From NCBI RefSeq assembly GCF_034043515.1, contig NZ_CP138214.1, forward strand, positions 558,001 through 622,000: 64,000 nucleotides of DNA, in the 5' to 3' direction. Within the stretch, counting starts at the first letter, position 1. Each line of letters starts with the position of its first letter. This DNA is from Pseudomonas sp. MUP55 (GTDB lineage Bacteria > Pseudomonadota > Gammaproteobacteria > Pseudomonadales > Pseudomonadaceae). The notes under the pieces were generated by a model. It saw only the letters and a program-made list of their open reading frames with translations, was not told the origin of the DNA and made no database searches. This document shows, piece by piece, positions 16,064-24,786 of the stretch. Position numbers and translations under genes: made by a program.

Positions 16064-17716
16064 TTACAGCAGGATGGTGCGGATGTCGTTCAGCAACTGG
16101 CTCAGGCGCTGGGTGAAGCGTGCCGCCGCGGCGCCGTTGATCACACGGTGATCGTAGGACAGCGACAGTGGCAGCATCAGCTTCGGCTGGAACGCCTTAC
16201 CGTCCCAGACCGGCTGGATAGTCGCCTTGGACACACCCAGGATCGCCACTTCCGGCGCGTTGACGATTGGCGTGAAGCCAGTACCGCCAATGTGCCCGAG
16301 GCTGGAGATGGTGAAGCACGCGCCCTGCATGTCGTCCGGGGTGAGCTTCTTGTCGCGGGCCTTGGCGGCCAGCGCAGCAGCCTCGGCGGCCAGTTGCAGC
16401 AGGCTCTTCTGGTCGACGTTCTTGATGACCGGTACCAGCAGGCCGTCAGGCGTGTCGACGGCAAAGCCGATGTGCACGTATTTCTTGCGAATGATCGCTT
16501 TGCCGCTTGGCGCCAGCGAGCTGTTGAAGTCCGGCAGTTCCTTGAGCAGGTGTGCACAGGCCTTGAGCAGCAGGGGCAACACGGTCAGTTTTACACCGGC
16601 TTTCTCGGCCACGGCTTTCTGTGCAACGCGGAACGCTTCCAGGTCGGTGATATCGGCCTGGTCGAACTGAGTCACGTGCGGGATGTTCAGCCAGCTTGCG
16701 TGCAGACCTGCCGCGCCGATTTGCATCAGGCGGGTCATCGGCACTTCTTCGATTTCGCCGAAGCGGCTGAAATCCACGGTACGGATTGGCGGAATGCCCG
16801 AGCCGCCGGTAGCGCCGCCAGCAGCTGGCGCTTCCTTGGCCTTCTGCATCATGGCTTTGACGTAAGCCTGCACGTCTTCTTTCAGCACGCGGCCGTGAGG
16901 GCCGCTGGCCGAGACGGCGCTCAGTTCGACGCCGAATTCACGGGCCAGCTGACGCACGGCAGGGCCGGCATGCACCTTGGCACCGCTTGGCGCAGGCGCG
17001 GCAGCGGCTGGAGCCGGTGCAGCCTCGGCTTTTGCAGCAGGAGCCGGTGCAGCAGCAGCGGCCGGGGCAGCTTCAGCCTTGGTCGCAGCCGGAGCGGCGG
17101 CAGGCGCTGGAGCAGCAGGTGCGGCACCTTGTACTTTGAGCTTGAGGATAAAGTCGCCAGTGCCGACTTCATCTTCCAGCTTGACCGCGATGCTTTCCAC
17201 CACGCCGGCAGCCGGCGATGGGATCTCCATGGAGGCCTTGTCGGACTCCAGGGTGATCAGCGACTGGTCGGCTTCGACGGTGTCGCCCACCTTGACCAGC
17301 AACTCGATGATCTTGGCCTTGCCCGACGAGCCGATGTCCGGAACGTGAATGTCCTGGACGGTGGCGGCGGCAGGTGCAGCGGCCGGGGCTGGAGCAGCCT
17401 CGGCAGCGGCGGCAGGCTTTTCAGCAGCAGGCGCAGGCGCAGCGGCGGCCGGAGCGGCAGCCGCAGGGGCTGCATCGGCAGCACCTTCGATTTCCAGCTC
17501 CAGCAGTTCGTCGCCTTCTTTCAGGCGGTCGCCCAGCTTCACTTTCAGGCTCTTGACCACGCCGGCCTTGGGAGCAGGGATTTCCATGCTCGCCTTGTCC
17601 GACTCCAGGGTCAGGATGCTCTGGTCGGCTTCGACGGTGTCGCCGACCTTCACAAACAGCTCGATTACTTCACCTTCACCGCTGCCGATGTCAGGTACGC
17701 GAATGAGTTCGCTCAC
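16064..17716 (-). CDS. aceF: Pyruvate dehydrogenase E2, dihydrolipoyllysine acetyltransferase
   Basis: Core of the pyruvate dehydrogenase complex; transfers acetyl from lipoyl-lysine to CoA. The 550-residue product has two lipoyl domains (about 1-75 and 120-195), each with the lipoylated Lys in ESDKASMEIP. Ala/Pro-rich swinging linkers join these to a peripheral-subunit-binding domain (about 245-285, GPAVRQLAREFGVELSAV) and the catalytic domain (about 320-550). The active site is YDHRVINGAAAARF with His523. Asn527 stands where many E2 proteins have Asp, as in the Azotobacter vinelandii E2. E. coli AceF has three lipoyl domains, so two is the shorter Pseudomonas version. It follows aceE with 11 bases between, so the two form one operon ending at the terminator 15968-15995. 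Confidence 0.97.
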   Translation of the reverse strand: MSELIRVPDIGSGEGEVIELFVKVGDTVEADQSILTLESDKASMEIPAPKAGVVKSLKVKLGDRLKEGDELLELEIEGAADAAPAAAAPAAAAPAPAAEKPAAAAEAAPAPAAAPAAATVQDIHVPDIGSSGKAKIIELLVKVGDTVEADQSLITLESDKASMEIPSPAAGVVESIAVKLEDEVGTGDFILKLKVQGAAPAAPAPAAAPAATKAEAAPAAAAAPAPAAKAEAAPAPAAAAPAPSGAKVHAGPAVRQLAREFGVELSAVSASGPHGRVLKEDVQAYVKAMMQKAKEAPAAGGATGGSGIPPIRTVDFSRFGEIEEVPMTRLMQIGAAGLHASWLNIPHVTQFDQADITDLEAFRVAQKAVAEKAGVKLTVLPLLLKACAHLLKELPDFNSSLAPSGKAIIRKKYVHIGFAVDTPDGLLVPVIKNVDQKSLLQLAAEAAALAAKARDKKLTPDDMQGACFTISSLGHIGGTGFTPIVNAPEVAILGVSKATIQPVWDGKAFQPKLMLPLSLSYDHRVINGAAAARFTQRLSQLLNDIRTILL

Positions 17717-17727
17717 AAAAAGTCTCC

Positions 17728-20373
17728 TCAGCAGTCCAGTGGGTTGCGTTTTTCCGGGTTGATCCCGAACTTGACGATGGCATCAGCCACCACCTTCGGT
17801 TCGATCTCACCACGGTCAGCCAAGGCTTCCAGGGCTGCCAACACCACGAAGTGACGGTCGACTTCGAAGAAGTGACGCAGCTTCTTGCGGCTGTCACTGC
17901 GGCCGAAACCGTCGGTGCCCAGGACTTTGAATTCCTTGGACGGGACCCACTGGCGAATTTGTTCAGCAAACAGTTTCATGTAGTCGGTAGAGGCGATGAC
18001 TGGACCTTTACGGCCGGCCAGGCACTCTTCGACGTAGCTCTTGGCTGGCTTCTGGCCAGGGTGCAGACGGTTGCTGCGCTCCACGGCCAGGCCGTCGCGA
18101 CGCAGTTCGTTGAAGCTGGTAACGCTCCACACGTCGGCGCCCACGTTGAATTCGTCACGCAGGATCTTCGCCGCTTCACGCACTTCGCGCAGGATGGTGC
18201 CGGAGCCCATCAGCTGTACGTGGTGCGCTGCTTCCCTGGTGTCTTCTTCGAGCAGGTACATGCCCTTGATGATGCCTTCTTCCACGCCGGCCGGCATGGC
18301 TGGCTGCTGGTAGGACTCGTTCATCACGGTGATGTAGTAGAAGACGTCCTGCTGCTCTTCGGTCATCTTCTTCATGCCGTCCTGGATGATCACCGCCAGC
18401 TCATAGCCGTAGGTTGGATCGAAGGTGCGGCAGTTAGGGATGGTGGCAGCCAGGATGTGGCTGTGACCGTCTTCGTGTTGCAGGCCTTCGCCGTTGAGCG
18501 TGGTACGGCCGGCGGTACCGCCGATCAGGAAACCACGGGTACGGCTGTCGCCTGCTGCCCAAGCCAGGTCGCCAATGCGCTGGAAGCCGAACATCGAATA
18601 GAAGATGTAGAACGGCAGCATCGGCTGGTTGTGGCTGGAGTACGAAGTACCGGCAGCGATGAAGGAGCTCATGGCGCCTGCTTCGTTGATGCCTTCTTCG
18701 AGGATCTGGCCCTTCTTGTCTTCCTTGTAGAACATCACCTGGTCTTTATCGACTGGCTCGTAGAGCTGGCCGACGGAGGAGTAGATGCCCAACTGACGGA
18801 ACATGCCTTCCATACCGAAGGTACGGGCTTCGTCCGGGATGATCGGGACGATGCGCGGGCCGATGTCCTTGTCCTTGACCAGCTGCGCGAGGATCCGCAC
18901 GAAGGCCATGGTGGTGGAGATTTCACGGTCGCCCGAGCCGTCAAGGATAGCCTTGAGGGTGCTCAGGTCCGGCGTCGGGACGCTGAAGCTGTTGGCGCGG
19001 CGCTGGGGTACGAAACCGCCCAGTGCGGAACGGCGTTCGGCCAGGTAACGGGCTTCGGCGCTGTTTGGCTCCGGCTTGAAGAACGGCAGGTTCTCCAGCT
19101 CTTCGTCCTTGACCGGGATGTCGAAGCGGTCGCGGAACAACTTCAGGCTGTCCACATCGACTTTCTTGGTGTTGTGCGCGGTGTTCTTCGCTTCGCCGGC
19201 ACCGGTGCCATAACCCTTGATGGTCTTGGCCAGGATGACGGTAGGCTGTTCCTTGTGGTTGACCGCTTCGTGGTACGCCGCGTAGACCTTGTACGGGTCG
19301 TGGCCGCCACGGTTGAGCTTCCAGATTTCGTCGTCGGACAGGTCGGCAACCATCGCCTTGAGTTCAGGCGTGTTGAAGAAATGTTCACGCACGAACGCGC
19401 CGTCTTTGGCCTTGTAGTTCTGGTACTCGCCGTCGATGACTTCGTCCATGCGACGTTGCAGGATACCGTCGACGTCCTTGGCCAGCAGTGGGTCCCAGAA
19501 ACGGCCCCAGATGACTTTGGTCACATTCCAGTGGGCGCCGCGGAACACGCCTTCGAGTTCCTGGATGATCTTGCCGTTGCCGCGAACCGGGCCGTCGAGG
19601 CGCTGCAGGTTGCAGTTGATGACGAAGATCAGGTTGTCCAGCTTCTCGCGGCCGGCCAGGGAGATGGCGCCCAGGGATTCCGGCTCGTCGCACTCGCCGT
19701 CGCCCAGGAAACACCAGACTTTCTGCTTGCCTTCAGGGATGAAGCCACGGGCTTCCAGGTACTTCATGAAGCGTGCCTGGTAGATCGCCTGGATCGGGCC
19801 CAGACCCATGGAAACGGTCGGGAACTGCCAGAAGTCAGGCATCAGCCAAGGGTGCGGATAGGACGACAAGCCGCCACCGTCCACTTCCTGACGGAAGTTG
19901 TTCATCTGGTCTTCGGTGATGCGACCTTCCATGAACGCGCGGGCATAGACGCCTGGCGAGGTGTGACCCTGGAAGTAAATCAGGTCGCCGCCGTGTTCGT
20001 CGGTCGGGGCCTGGAAGAAGTAGTTGAAGCCGATGTCGTACAGGGTTGCGCTGGAAGCGAAGCTGGAGATGTGACCGCCCAGGTCCGAATCTTTCAAGTT
20101 CGTGCGCATTACCATCGCCATGGCGTTCCAGCGTACCAGCGAGCGAATGCGGCGTTCCATGAACAGGTCGCCAGGCATGCGTGCTTCGTGGGTAACGGGG
20201 ATGGTGTTGCGGTATGGCGTGGTGATGGCGTAAGGCAACTGCGAGCCGCTGCGGGTCGCGAGTTCGCCCATACGGGTCATCAGGTAGTGAGCACGGTCTT
20301 CGCCTTCTTTGTCGAGAACCGATTCCAGGGCGTCCAGCCATTCCTGGGTTTCGACGGGATCGAGGTCTTGCAT
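17728..20373 (-). CDS. aceE: Pyruvate dehydrogenase E1 component (homodimeric type)
   Basis: Thiamine-diphosphate enzyme that decarboxylates pyruvate and acetylates the E2 lipoyl group. From the ATG at 20371-20373 the product has 881 residues, the usual length for homodimeric E1. An upstream in-frame ATG at 20448 would add 25 residues but has no ribosome site, whereas GGAG lies six bases before the chosen one. The ThDP motif reads GDGECDEPESLGAISLAG with INCN about 30 residues on. Also seen are HFEVDRHFVVLAALEAL-type C-terminal sequence and YGTGAGEAKNTAHNTKK. It is first gene of aceE-aceF, with a promoter and two RccR-type operators upstream. Confidence 0.97.
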   Translation of the reverse strand: MQDLDPVETQEWLDALESVLDKEGEDRAHYLMTRMGELATRSGSQLPYAITTPYRNTIPVTHEARMPGDLFMERRIRSLVRWNAMAMVMRTNLKDSDLGGHISSFASSATLYDIGFNYFFQAPTDEHGGDLIYFQGHTSPGVYARAFMEGRITEDQMNNFRQEVDGGGLSSYPHPWLMPDFWQFPTVSMGLGPIQAIYQARFMKYLEARGFIPEGKQKVWCFLGDGECDEPESLGAISLAGREKLDNLIFVINCNLQRLDGPVRGNGKIIQELEGVFRGAHWNVTKVIWGRFWDPLLAKDVDGILQRRMDEVIDGEYQNYKAKDGAFVREHFFNTPELKAMVADLSDDEIWKLNRGGHDPYKVYAAYHEAVNHKEQPTVILAKTIKGYGTGAGEAKNTAHNTKKVDVDSLKLFRDRFDIPVKDEELENLPFFKPEPNSAEARYLAERRSALGGFVPQRRANSFSVPTPDLSTLKAILDGSGDREISTTMAFVRILAQLVKDKDIGPRIVPIIPDEARTFGMEGMFRQLGIYSSVGQLYEPVDKDQVMFYKEDKKGQILEEGINEAGAMSSFIAAGTSYSSHNQPMLPFYIFYSMFGFQRIGDLAWAAGDSRTRGFLIGGTAGRTTLNGEGLQHEDGHSHILAATIPNCRTFDPTYGYELAVIIQDGMKKMTEEQQDVFYYITVMNESYQQPAMPAGVEEGIIKGMYLLEEDTREAAHHVQLMGSGTILREVREAAKILRDEFNVGADVWSVTSFNELRRDGLAVERSNRLHPGQKPAKSYVEECLAGRKGPVIASTDYMKLFAEQIRQWVPSKEFKVLGTDGFGRSDSRKKLRHFFEVDRHFVVLAALEALADRGEIEPKVVADAIVKFGINPEKRNPLDC

Positions 20374-20483
20374 GGCTTGCTCCAGGGCGGAAAGGCTACC
20401 AGAATCGGTTGCCTGAAGTTTGCGACTGGCCTTGTGGGCAGACGACATAAATTCTTGGATGGCCGAAGGTTGCTTCGGCGTCC

Positions 20484-20498
20484 TGTAGTTTTACTACA
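20484..20498. promoter_or_regulatory. RccR-type operator 1 (TGTAGTTTTACTACA)
   Basis: A perfect 15-base dyad (TGTAGT-TTT-ACTACA). It fits the short, 15-bp class of site described for RccR, the HexR-like KDPG-responsive regulator of aceEF in P. fluorescens. It would lie about +21 to +35 from the predicted aceE start of transcription, a roadblock or repression position. Confidence 0.75.
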
Positions 20499-20518
20499 AA
20501 TCGTCGGCCATTTCAGCC

Positions 20519-20553
20519 TTTCGAATGTATATACGAGTAGTAAAACTACACAA
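20519..20553 (-). promoter_or_regulatory. Predicted aceE promoter (-35 TTGTGT, -10 TATACA)
   Basis: On the minus strand TTGTGT (20548-20553) is followed after 16 bases by TATACA (20526-20531). Transcription would start near 20519, giving a leader of about 146 bases to the aceE ATG. This is by eye and not verified. Confidence 0.45.
20536..20550. promoter_or_regulatory. RccR-type operator 2 (AGTAGTAAAACTACA)
   Basis: Its reverse complement is TGTAGTTTTACTACT, 14 of 15 identical to operator 1. It overlaps the spacer and -35 of the predicted aceE promoter. Its centre is 52 bases from that of operator 1, about five helical turns. Confidence 0.7.
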
Positions 20554-20756
20554 GACTGAGCGTATGGCTCGGTCTGGCTGGTGAGCATAATCGTTATTGT
20601 TGGTCTATTGCGAACAAGAAAAGGTGAAAGTTTGATGTTGCCTGCCAAGATTAATTTAATTTCAGCTATTTCTAACTTTTGTTCGACAGTCCTTCATCGA
20701 GCATGGCTCCTGCGTTCACAACTACACGCCATTTACCTGCCGATCAAGGATAGACC

Positions 20757-23696
20757 ATGAGCCTTCCATTGCTGGCCGAAGTGCCGGCCATTCTCCTGCC
20801 TTACGCCAGCCGGGCCGAGCAGTCATTTCGTGACGCCGTGGCCGCGCTGGATGACGATCATGGCCTTTCTGAGTGGACGCCGCAACGGTGGGCCGACTTC
20901 GCGCGGGTGTGCGCCGCCAGTGATTTCGTGATTGAACAGAGCGTTCGTGACCCTTTGATGTTGCTTGAACTGGTGGCCTGGGGCGAGCTGGACCGAGGCT
21001 TTGCGCCGGGGGAGCTGTGCGGGCAGATCGCCGGTGCCGTGCAGCAAGCCGAAACAGAAGACGACATGGGCCGCATGCTGCGCCGCCAGCGTACGCGCCA
21101 GCAGGTGCGCATCATCTGGCGCGACCTGACCCGGCAGGCCGATCTGGTGCAAACTTGCCGCGACCTGTCCGACATGGCCGACGCCTGCATCGACCAGGCC
21201 TACCAGTGGCTGTACCAGCGCCATTGCGTGCAGTTCGGCACGCCGACCGGGCGGCGCAGCGGCGAGGCGCAGCACATGGTGATCCTCGGCATGGGCAAGC
21301 TCGGTGCGGTGGAGCTGAACCTGTCGTCGGACATCGACCTGATCTTCGCCTACCCCGAAGGCGGCGAGACAGTGGGGGTCAAGCGCTCCCTGGATAATCA
21401 GGAATTTTTCATTCGTCTTGGTCAAAAATTGATCAAGGCTCTCGACCCGATGACGGTCGACGGTTTCGTTTTCCGTGTCGACATGCGCCTGCGCCCCTAC
21501 GGATCGGCCGGTGCGCTGGTGCTGAGCTTCAATGCGCTGGAGCAGTACTACCAGGACCAGGGTCGCGACTGGGAACGTTACGCCATGATCAAGGCTCGCG
21601 TCGTCGCCGGTGACCAGGTGGCGGGCGCGCAATTGCTCGACATGCTGCGCCCGTTCGTCTACCGCCGTTACCTGGACTTCTCCGCCATCGAAGCGCTGCG
21701 CACCATGAAGCAGCTGATTCAGCAGGAAGTGCGACGCAAGGGCATGGCCGACAATATCAAGCTGGGCTCGGGCGGCATTCGCGAGGTGGAATTCATCGCC
21801 CAGGCGTTTCAACTGATCCACGGCGGGCGTGATCTGAGCCTGCAGCAACGTCCTCTATTGAACGTGCTCGGCACGCTGGAAGGCCAGGGCTATTTGCCGG
21901 CCGCCGTGATCAGCGAGTTGCGCAATGGCTACGAGTTTTTGCGCTACACCGAACACGCGATCCAGGCGATCGCCGACCGCCAGACCCAAATGCTCCCGGA
22001 CACCCCGGAAGATCAGGCGCGTATTGCTTTCATGCTCGGGTTTGCCGATTGGGCGGCGTTCCATGAGCGCCTGATGTATTGGCGGGGTCGGGTGGACTGG
22101 CACTTCCGTCAGGTGATTGCCGACCCTGATGAGGAAGAGGGCGAAGAAAGCGAATTGGTCGTCGGCGGGGAATGGTTGCCGCTGTGGGAAGAATCCCAGG
22201 ATGACGACGCCGCGTGCCGCCAGTTGAGCGAAGGCGGGTTTACCGATGCGCCCAAGGCCCTCAAAGCCCTGGCTGGCTTGCGTGGCAGCCCGCAACTGCG
22301 CGCCATGCAGCGTCTGGGTCGCGAGCGGCTGGATGCGTTTATTCCGCGCTTGCTGGCCCAGGCGGTCGAACACGCCAACCCGGACCTGGTGCTGGAGCGC
22401 GTATTGCCGCTGGTCGAGGCCGTCGCCCGCCGTTCGGCGTACCTGGTGCTGCTCACCGAAAACCCTGACGCCCTGCGCCGTCTGCTGACCCTGTGCGCCG
22501 CAAGCCCCTGGATCGCCGAGCAGATCACACGCTTTCCGCTGTTGCTCGATGAACTGCTCAACGAAGGACGCCTGTTCAAGCCACCGTTGGCGCCGGAGCT
22601 GGCCGCCGAGTTGCGCGAGCGCCTCACGCGTATCCCTGAAGACGACCTTGAACAGCAAATGGAAGCCCTGCGCCATTTCAAGTTGGCCCACCGCCTGCGT
22701 GTGGCCGCGTCGGAAATCGCCGGCAGCCTGCCGTTGATGAAGGTCAGCGACTACCTCACCTGGCTGGCCGAAGCGATTCTCGAACAGGTGCTGGCCCTGG
22801 CCTGGCGTCAGACCGTTGCCCGTTACGGTTCGCCGCAACGGCCGGATGGCAGCCTGTGCGATCCTGGGTTCATCATTGTCGGTTATGGGAAAGTCGGCGG
22901 GATCGAACTGGGGCATGGTTCGGACCTGGACCTGGTGTTTATCCACGATGGCGATCCGCATGCCGAGACCGACGGCGCCAAGCCGATCGACGGTGCGCAG
23001 TTCTTCACGCGTCTGGGCCAGCGCATCATTCACTTGCTGACCACCCAGACCAACTCGGGCCAGTTGTATGAAGTGGACATGCGCCTGCGACCTTCAGGTG
23101 CGTCCGGCTTGCTGGTGAGTTCGCTGGGGGCGTTTGACCGCTATCAGCACAATGAAGCCTGGACCTGGGAGCATCAGGCGCTGATTCGAGCACGTGTGTT
23201 GGTGGGCAGCCAGGACGTTGGCCAGGCGTTCGAGCAGGTGCGCGCTAACGTATTGGGGCGTGAACGGGATCTGGCCAAGCTGCGTCAGGAGGTCAGCGAG
23301 ATGCGCGCCAAGATGCGTGACAACCTGGGGACCAAGAGCACAGCGGCCGGTATGGGCGCCAATGCCTTCGACGCCACGGCGCTGTTCGACCTCAAGCAGG
23401 ACGCCGGAGGTATCGTCGATATTGAATTTATGGTGCAATACGCGGCTTTGGCGTGGTCTGCGCAACATCCAACGTTGCTGCGCTATACCGACAATATCCG
23501 CATTCTGGAAGGGCTGGAGCAGGTCGGGCTGATGCCCGCCGCCGATGCCCATTTGCTGCGTGAGGTGTATAAGGCTTACCGCTCCGCCGCGCACCGCCAA
23601 GCCTTGCAGAACGAGGCGGGCACGGTGGCCGGGGACCAGTTCGCCGACGAACGGCGTCAGGTGATGCGAATCTGGCAGGCGCTGGGTTTGAGCTGA
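20757..23696 (+). CDS. glnE: Bifunctional glutamine synthetase adenylyltransferase/deadenylase
   Basis: Adds AMP to, and removes it from, glutamine synthetase according to nitrogen status signalled by PII. The 979-residue product has the two duplicated nucleotidyltransferase halves. The N-terminal deadenylylase has GMGKLGAVELNLSSDIDLIF near residue 180. The C-terminal adenylyltransferase has GYGKVGGIELGHGSDLDLVF near residue 710. Each half contains an RLRPYGSAG or RLRPSGASG motif. A KSTAAGMGANAFDATALFDL segment and GGIVDIEFMVQY complete the second half. It is divergent from aceE. It ends 54 bases before waaF with a hairpin between. Confidence 0.97.
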   Translation: MSLPLLAEVPAILLPYASRAEQSFRDAVAALDDDHGLSEWTPQRWADFARVCAASDFVIEQSVRDPLMLLELVAWGELDRGFAPGELCGQIAGAVQQAETEDDMGRMLRRQRTRQQVRIIWRDLTRQADLVQTCRDLSDMADACIDQAYQWLYQRHCVQFGTPTGRRSGEAQHMVILGMGKLGAVELNLSSDIDLIFAYPEGGETVGVKRSLDNQEFFIRLGQKLIKALDPMTVDGFVFRVDMRLRPYGSAGALVLSFNALEQYYQDQGRDWERYAMIKARVVAGDQVAGAQLLDMLRPFVYRRYLDFSAIEALRTMKQLIQQEVRRKGMADNIKLGSGGIREVEFIAQAFQLIHGGRDLSLQQRPLLNVLGTLEGQGYLPAAVISELRNGYEFLRYTEHAIQAIADRQTQMLPDTPEDQARIAFMLGFADWAAFHERLMYWRGRVDWHFRQVIADPDEEEGEESELVVGGEWLPLWEESQDDDAACRQLSEGGFTDAPKALKALAGLRGSPQLRAMQRLGRERLDAFIPRLLAQAVEHANPDLVLERVLPLVEAVARRSAYLVLLTENPDALRRLLTLCAASPWIAEQITRFPLLLDELLNEGRLFKPPLAPELAAELRERLTRIPEDDLEQQMEALRHFKLAHRLRVAASEIAGSLPLMKVSDYLTWLAEAILEQVLALAWRQTVARYGSPQRPDGSLCDPGFIIVGYGKVGGIELGHGSDLDLVFIHDGDPHAETDGAKPIDGAQFFTRLGQRIIHLLTTQTNSGQLYEVDMRLRPSGASGLLVSSLGAFDRYQHNEAWTWEHQALIRARVLVGSQDVGQAFEQVRANVLGRERDLAKLRQEVSEMRAKMRDNLGTKSTAAGMGANAFDATALFDLKQDAGGIVDIEFMVQYAALAWSAQHPTLLRYTDNIRILEGLEQVGLMPAADAHLLREVYKAYRSAAHRQALQNEAGTVAGDQFADERRQVMRIWQALGLS

Positions 23697-23708
23697 AACA
23701 CTATTAGG

Positions 23709-23732
23709 GCGGGGAGGCATAAGCCTCCCCGC
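23709..23732 (+). terminator. Strong hairpin after glnE, weak T-tract
   Basis: GCGGGGAGGC (23709-23718) pairs perfectly with GCCTCCCCGC (23723-23732) around ATAA, 12 bases after the glnE stop. What follows (ATCGTTTG) is not a T-run. It may attenuate or stabilise RNA ends rather than terminate fully before waaF. Confidence 0.55.
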
Positions 23733-23750
23733 ATCGTTTGTGGAAACTAC

Positions 23751-24785
23751 ATGAATATTCTGATCGTTGGGCCCAGTTGGGTCGGTGACATGGTGATGGC
23801 CCAGACACTGTTCCAGTGCCTGCGGCTGCGCTATCCAGACTGCCAGATCGACGTGCTTGCCCCTGAGTGGAGCCGGCCGATCCTTGAGCGCATGCCACAA
23901 GTGCGCAAGGCCTTGAGCTTTCCGCTCGGCCACGGCGCGCTGGAATTGGCGACCCGCCGTCGCATCGGCAAAGCCATGGCCGGCCAGTACGACCAGGCGA
24001 TCCTGTTGCCCAACTCGCTGAAGTCGGCGCTGGTGCCGTTTTTTGCCGGTATTCCCAAGCGTACCGGCTGGCGCGGCGAGTTTCGCTATGTGCTGCTCAA
24101 CGATGTACGCACCCTGGACAAGGCGCGCTACCCGCTGATGATCGAGCGCTTCATGGCCCTGGCCTATGAGCCCGGCGCCGAACTGCCGACGCCATACCCG
24201 CGCCCCAGTTTGCAGATCGACCCGCTGACCCGCGAGGCGGCGCTGGCCAAGTTCGGCCTGACCCTGGACCGCCCGGTATTGGCCTTGTGCCCGGGCGCCG
24301 AGTTTGGCGAGTCCAAGCGCTGGCCGTCGGAGCACTACGCCAAAGTCGCCGAGACCAAGATCCGCGAAGGCTGGCAGGTGTGGCTGTTTGGCTCGAAAAA
24401 CGATCACTCGGTGGGTGAAGATATTCGCCAGCGCCTGATTCCTGGCCTGCGCGAAGAGGCGGTGAACCTCAGTGGCGAGACGTCCCTGGCCGAGGCTATC
24501 GACTTGCTGTCATGCGCCGACGCGGTGGTGTCCAACGACTCAGGTCTGATGCACGTCGCCGCCGCGCTGAACCGTCCATTGGTGGCGGTGTACGGCTCGA
24601 CGTCCCCAGGCTTCACCCCGCCCCTGGCCGACCAGGTGGAAGTGGTGCGCCTGGGCATTGAGTGCAGCCCCTGTTTTGACCGCACCTGCCGTTTCGGCCA
24701 TTACAACTGCTTGCGTCAATTGCTGCCGCAGCCGGTAACCGATGCCTTGCAGCGGTTGCAGGGCGACGTGGTCGAGGTTCACTGA
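23751..24785 (+). CDS. waaF: ADP-heptose:LPS heptosyltransferase II
   Basis: Adds the second L,D-heptose to the LPS inner core at the cytoplasmic face. The 344-residue GT9 protein starts MNILIVGPSWVGDMVMAQTL, the family signature. It also has LCPGAEFGESKRWP, SNDSGLMHVAAALNRPLVAVYGSTSPG cut here as SNDSGLMHVAAAL, and a C-terminal Cys-rich ECSPCFDRTCRFGHYNC. The gene opens a run of overlapping core-LPS genes. Its stop codon is followed one base later by the waaC start. Confidence 0.96.
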   Translation: MNILIVGPSWVGDMVMAQTLFQCLRLRYPDCQIDVLAPEWSRPILERMPQVRKALSFPLGHGALELATRRRIGKAMAGQYDQAILLPNSLKSALVPFFAGIPKRTGWRGEFRYVLLNDVRTLDKARYPLMIERFMALAYEPGAELPTPYPRPSLQIDPLTREAALAKFGLTLDRPVLALCPGAEFGESKRWPSEHYAKVAETKIREGWQVWLFGSKNDHSVGEDIRQRLIPGLREEAVNLSGETSLAEAIDLLSCADAVVSNDSGLMHVAAALNRPLVAVYGSTSPGFTPPLADQVEVVRLGIECSPCFDRTCRFGHYNCLRQLLPQPVTDALQRLQGDVVEVH

Positions 24786-24786
24786 G

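Larger units (their letters stand above)
20374..20756. other. Divergent intergenic region aceE-glnE
   Basis: A 383-base gap. The aceE side holds the predicted promoter and two 15-base operators. The glnE side (about 20560-20756) is AT-richer and holds the glnE ribosome site (AAGGAT near 20747), but I see no other named motif there. Confidence 0.6.

Noticed and set aside
16960..17500. Low-complexity GC-rich stretches in aceF as a separate repeat element
   Set aside because: They encode the Ala/Pro-rich swinging linkers of E2, which explains the repetitive codons.
20374..20448. Longer aceE N-terminus from the ATG at 20446-20448
   Set aside because: No ribosome site before it, while GGAG is well placed before the ATG at 20371-20373, and the shorter form has the usual family length.
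17851..20559. 902-residue plus-strand open frame opposite aceE
   Set aside because: Antisense shadow of aceE; it also runs across the aceE promoter and operators.
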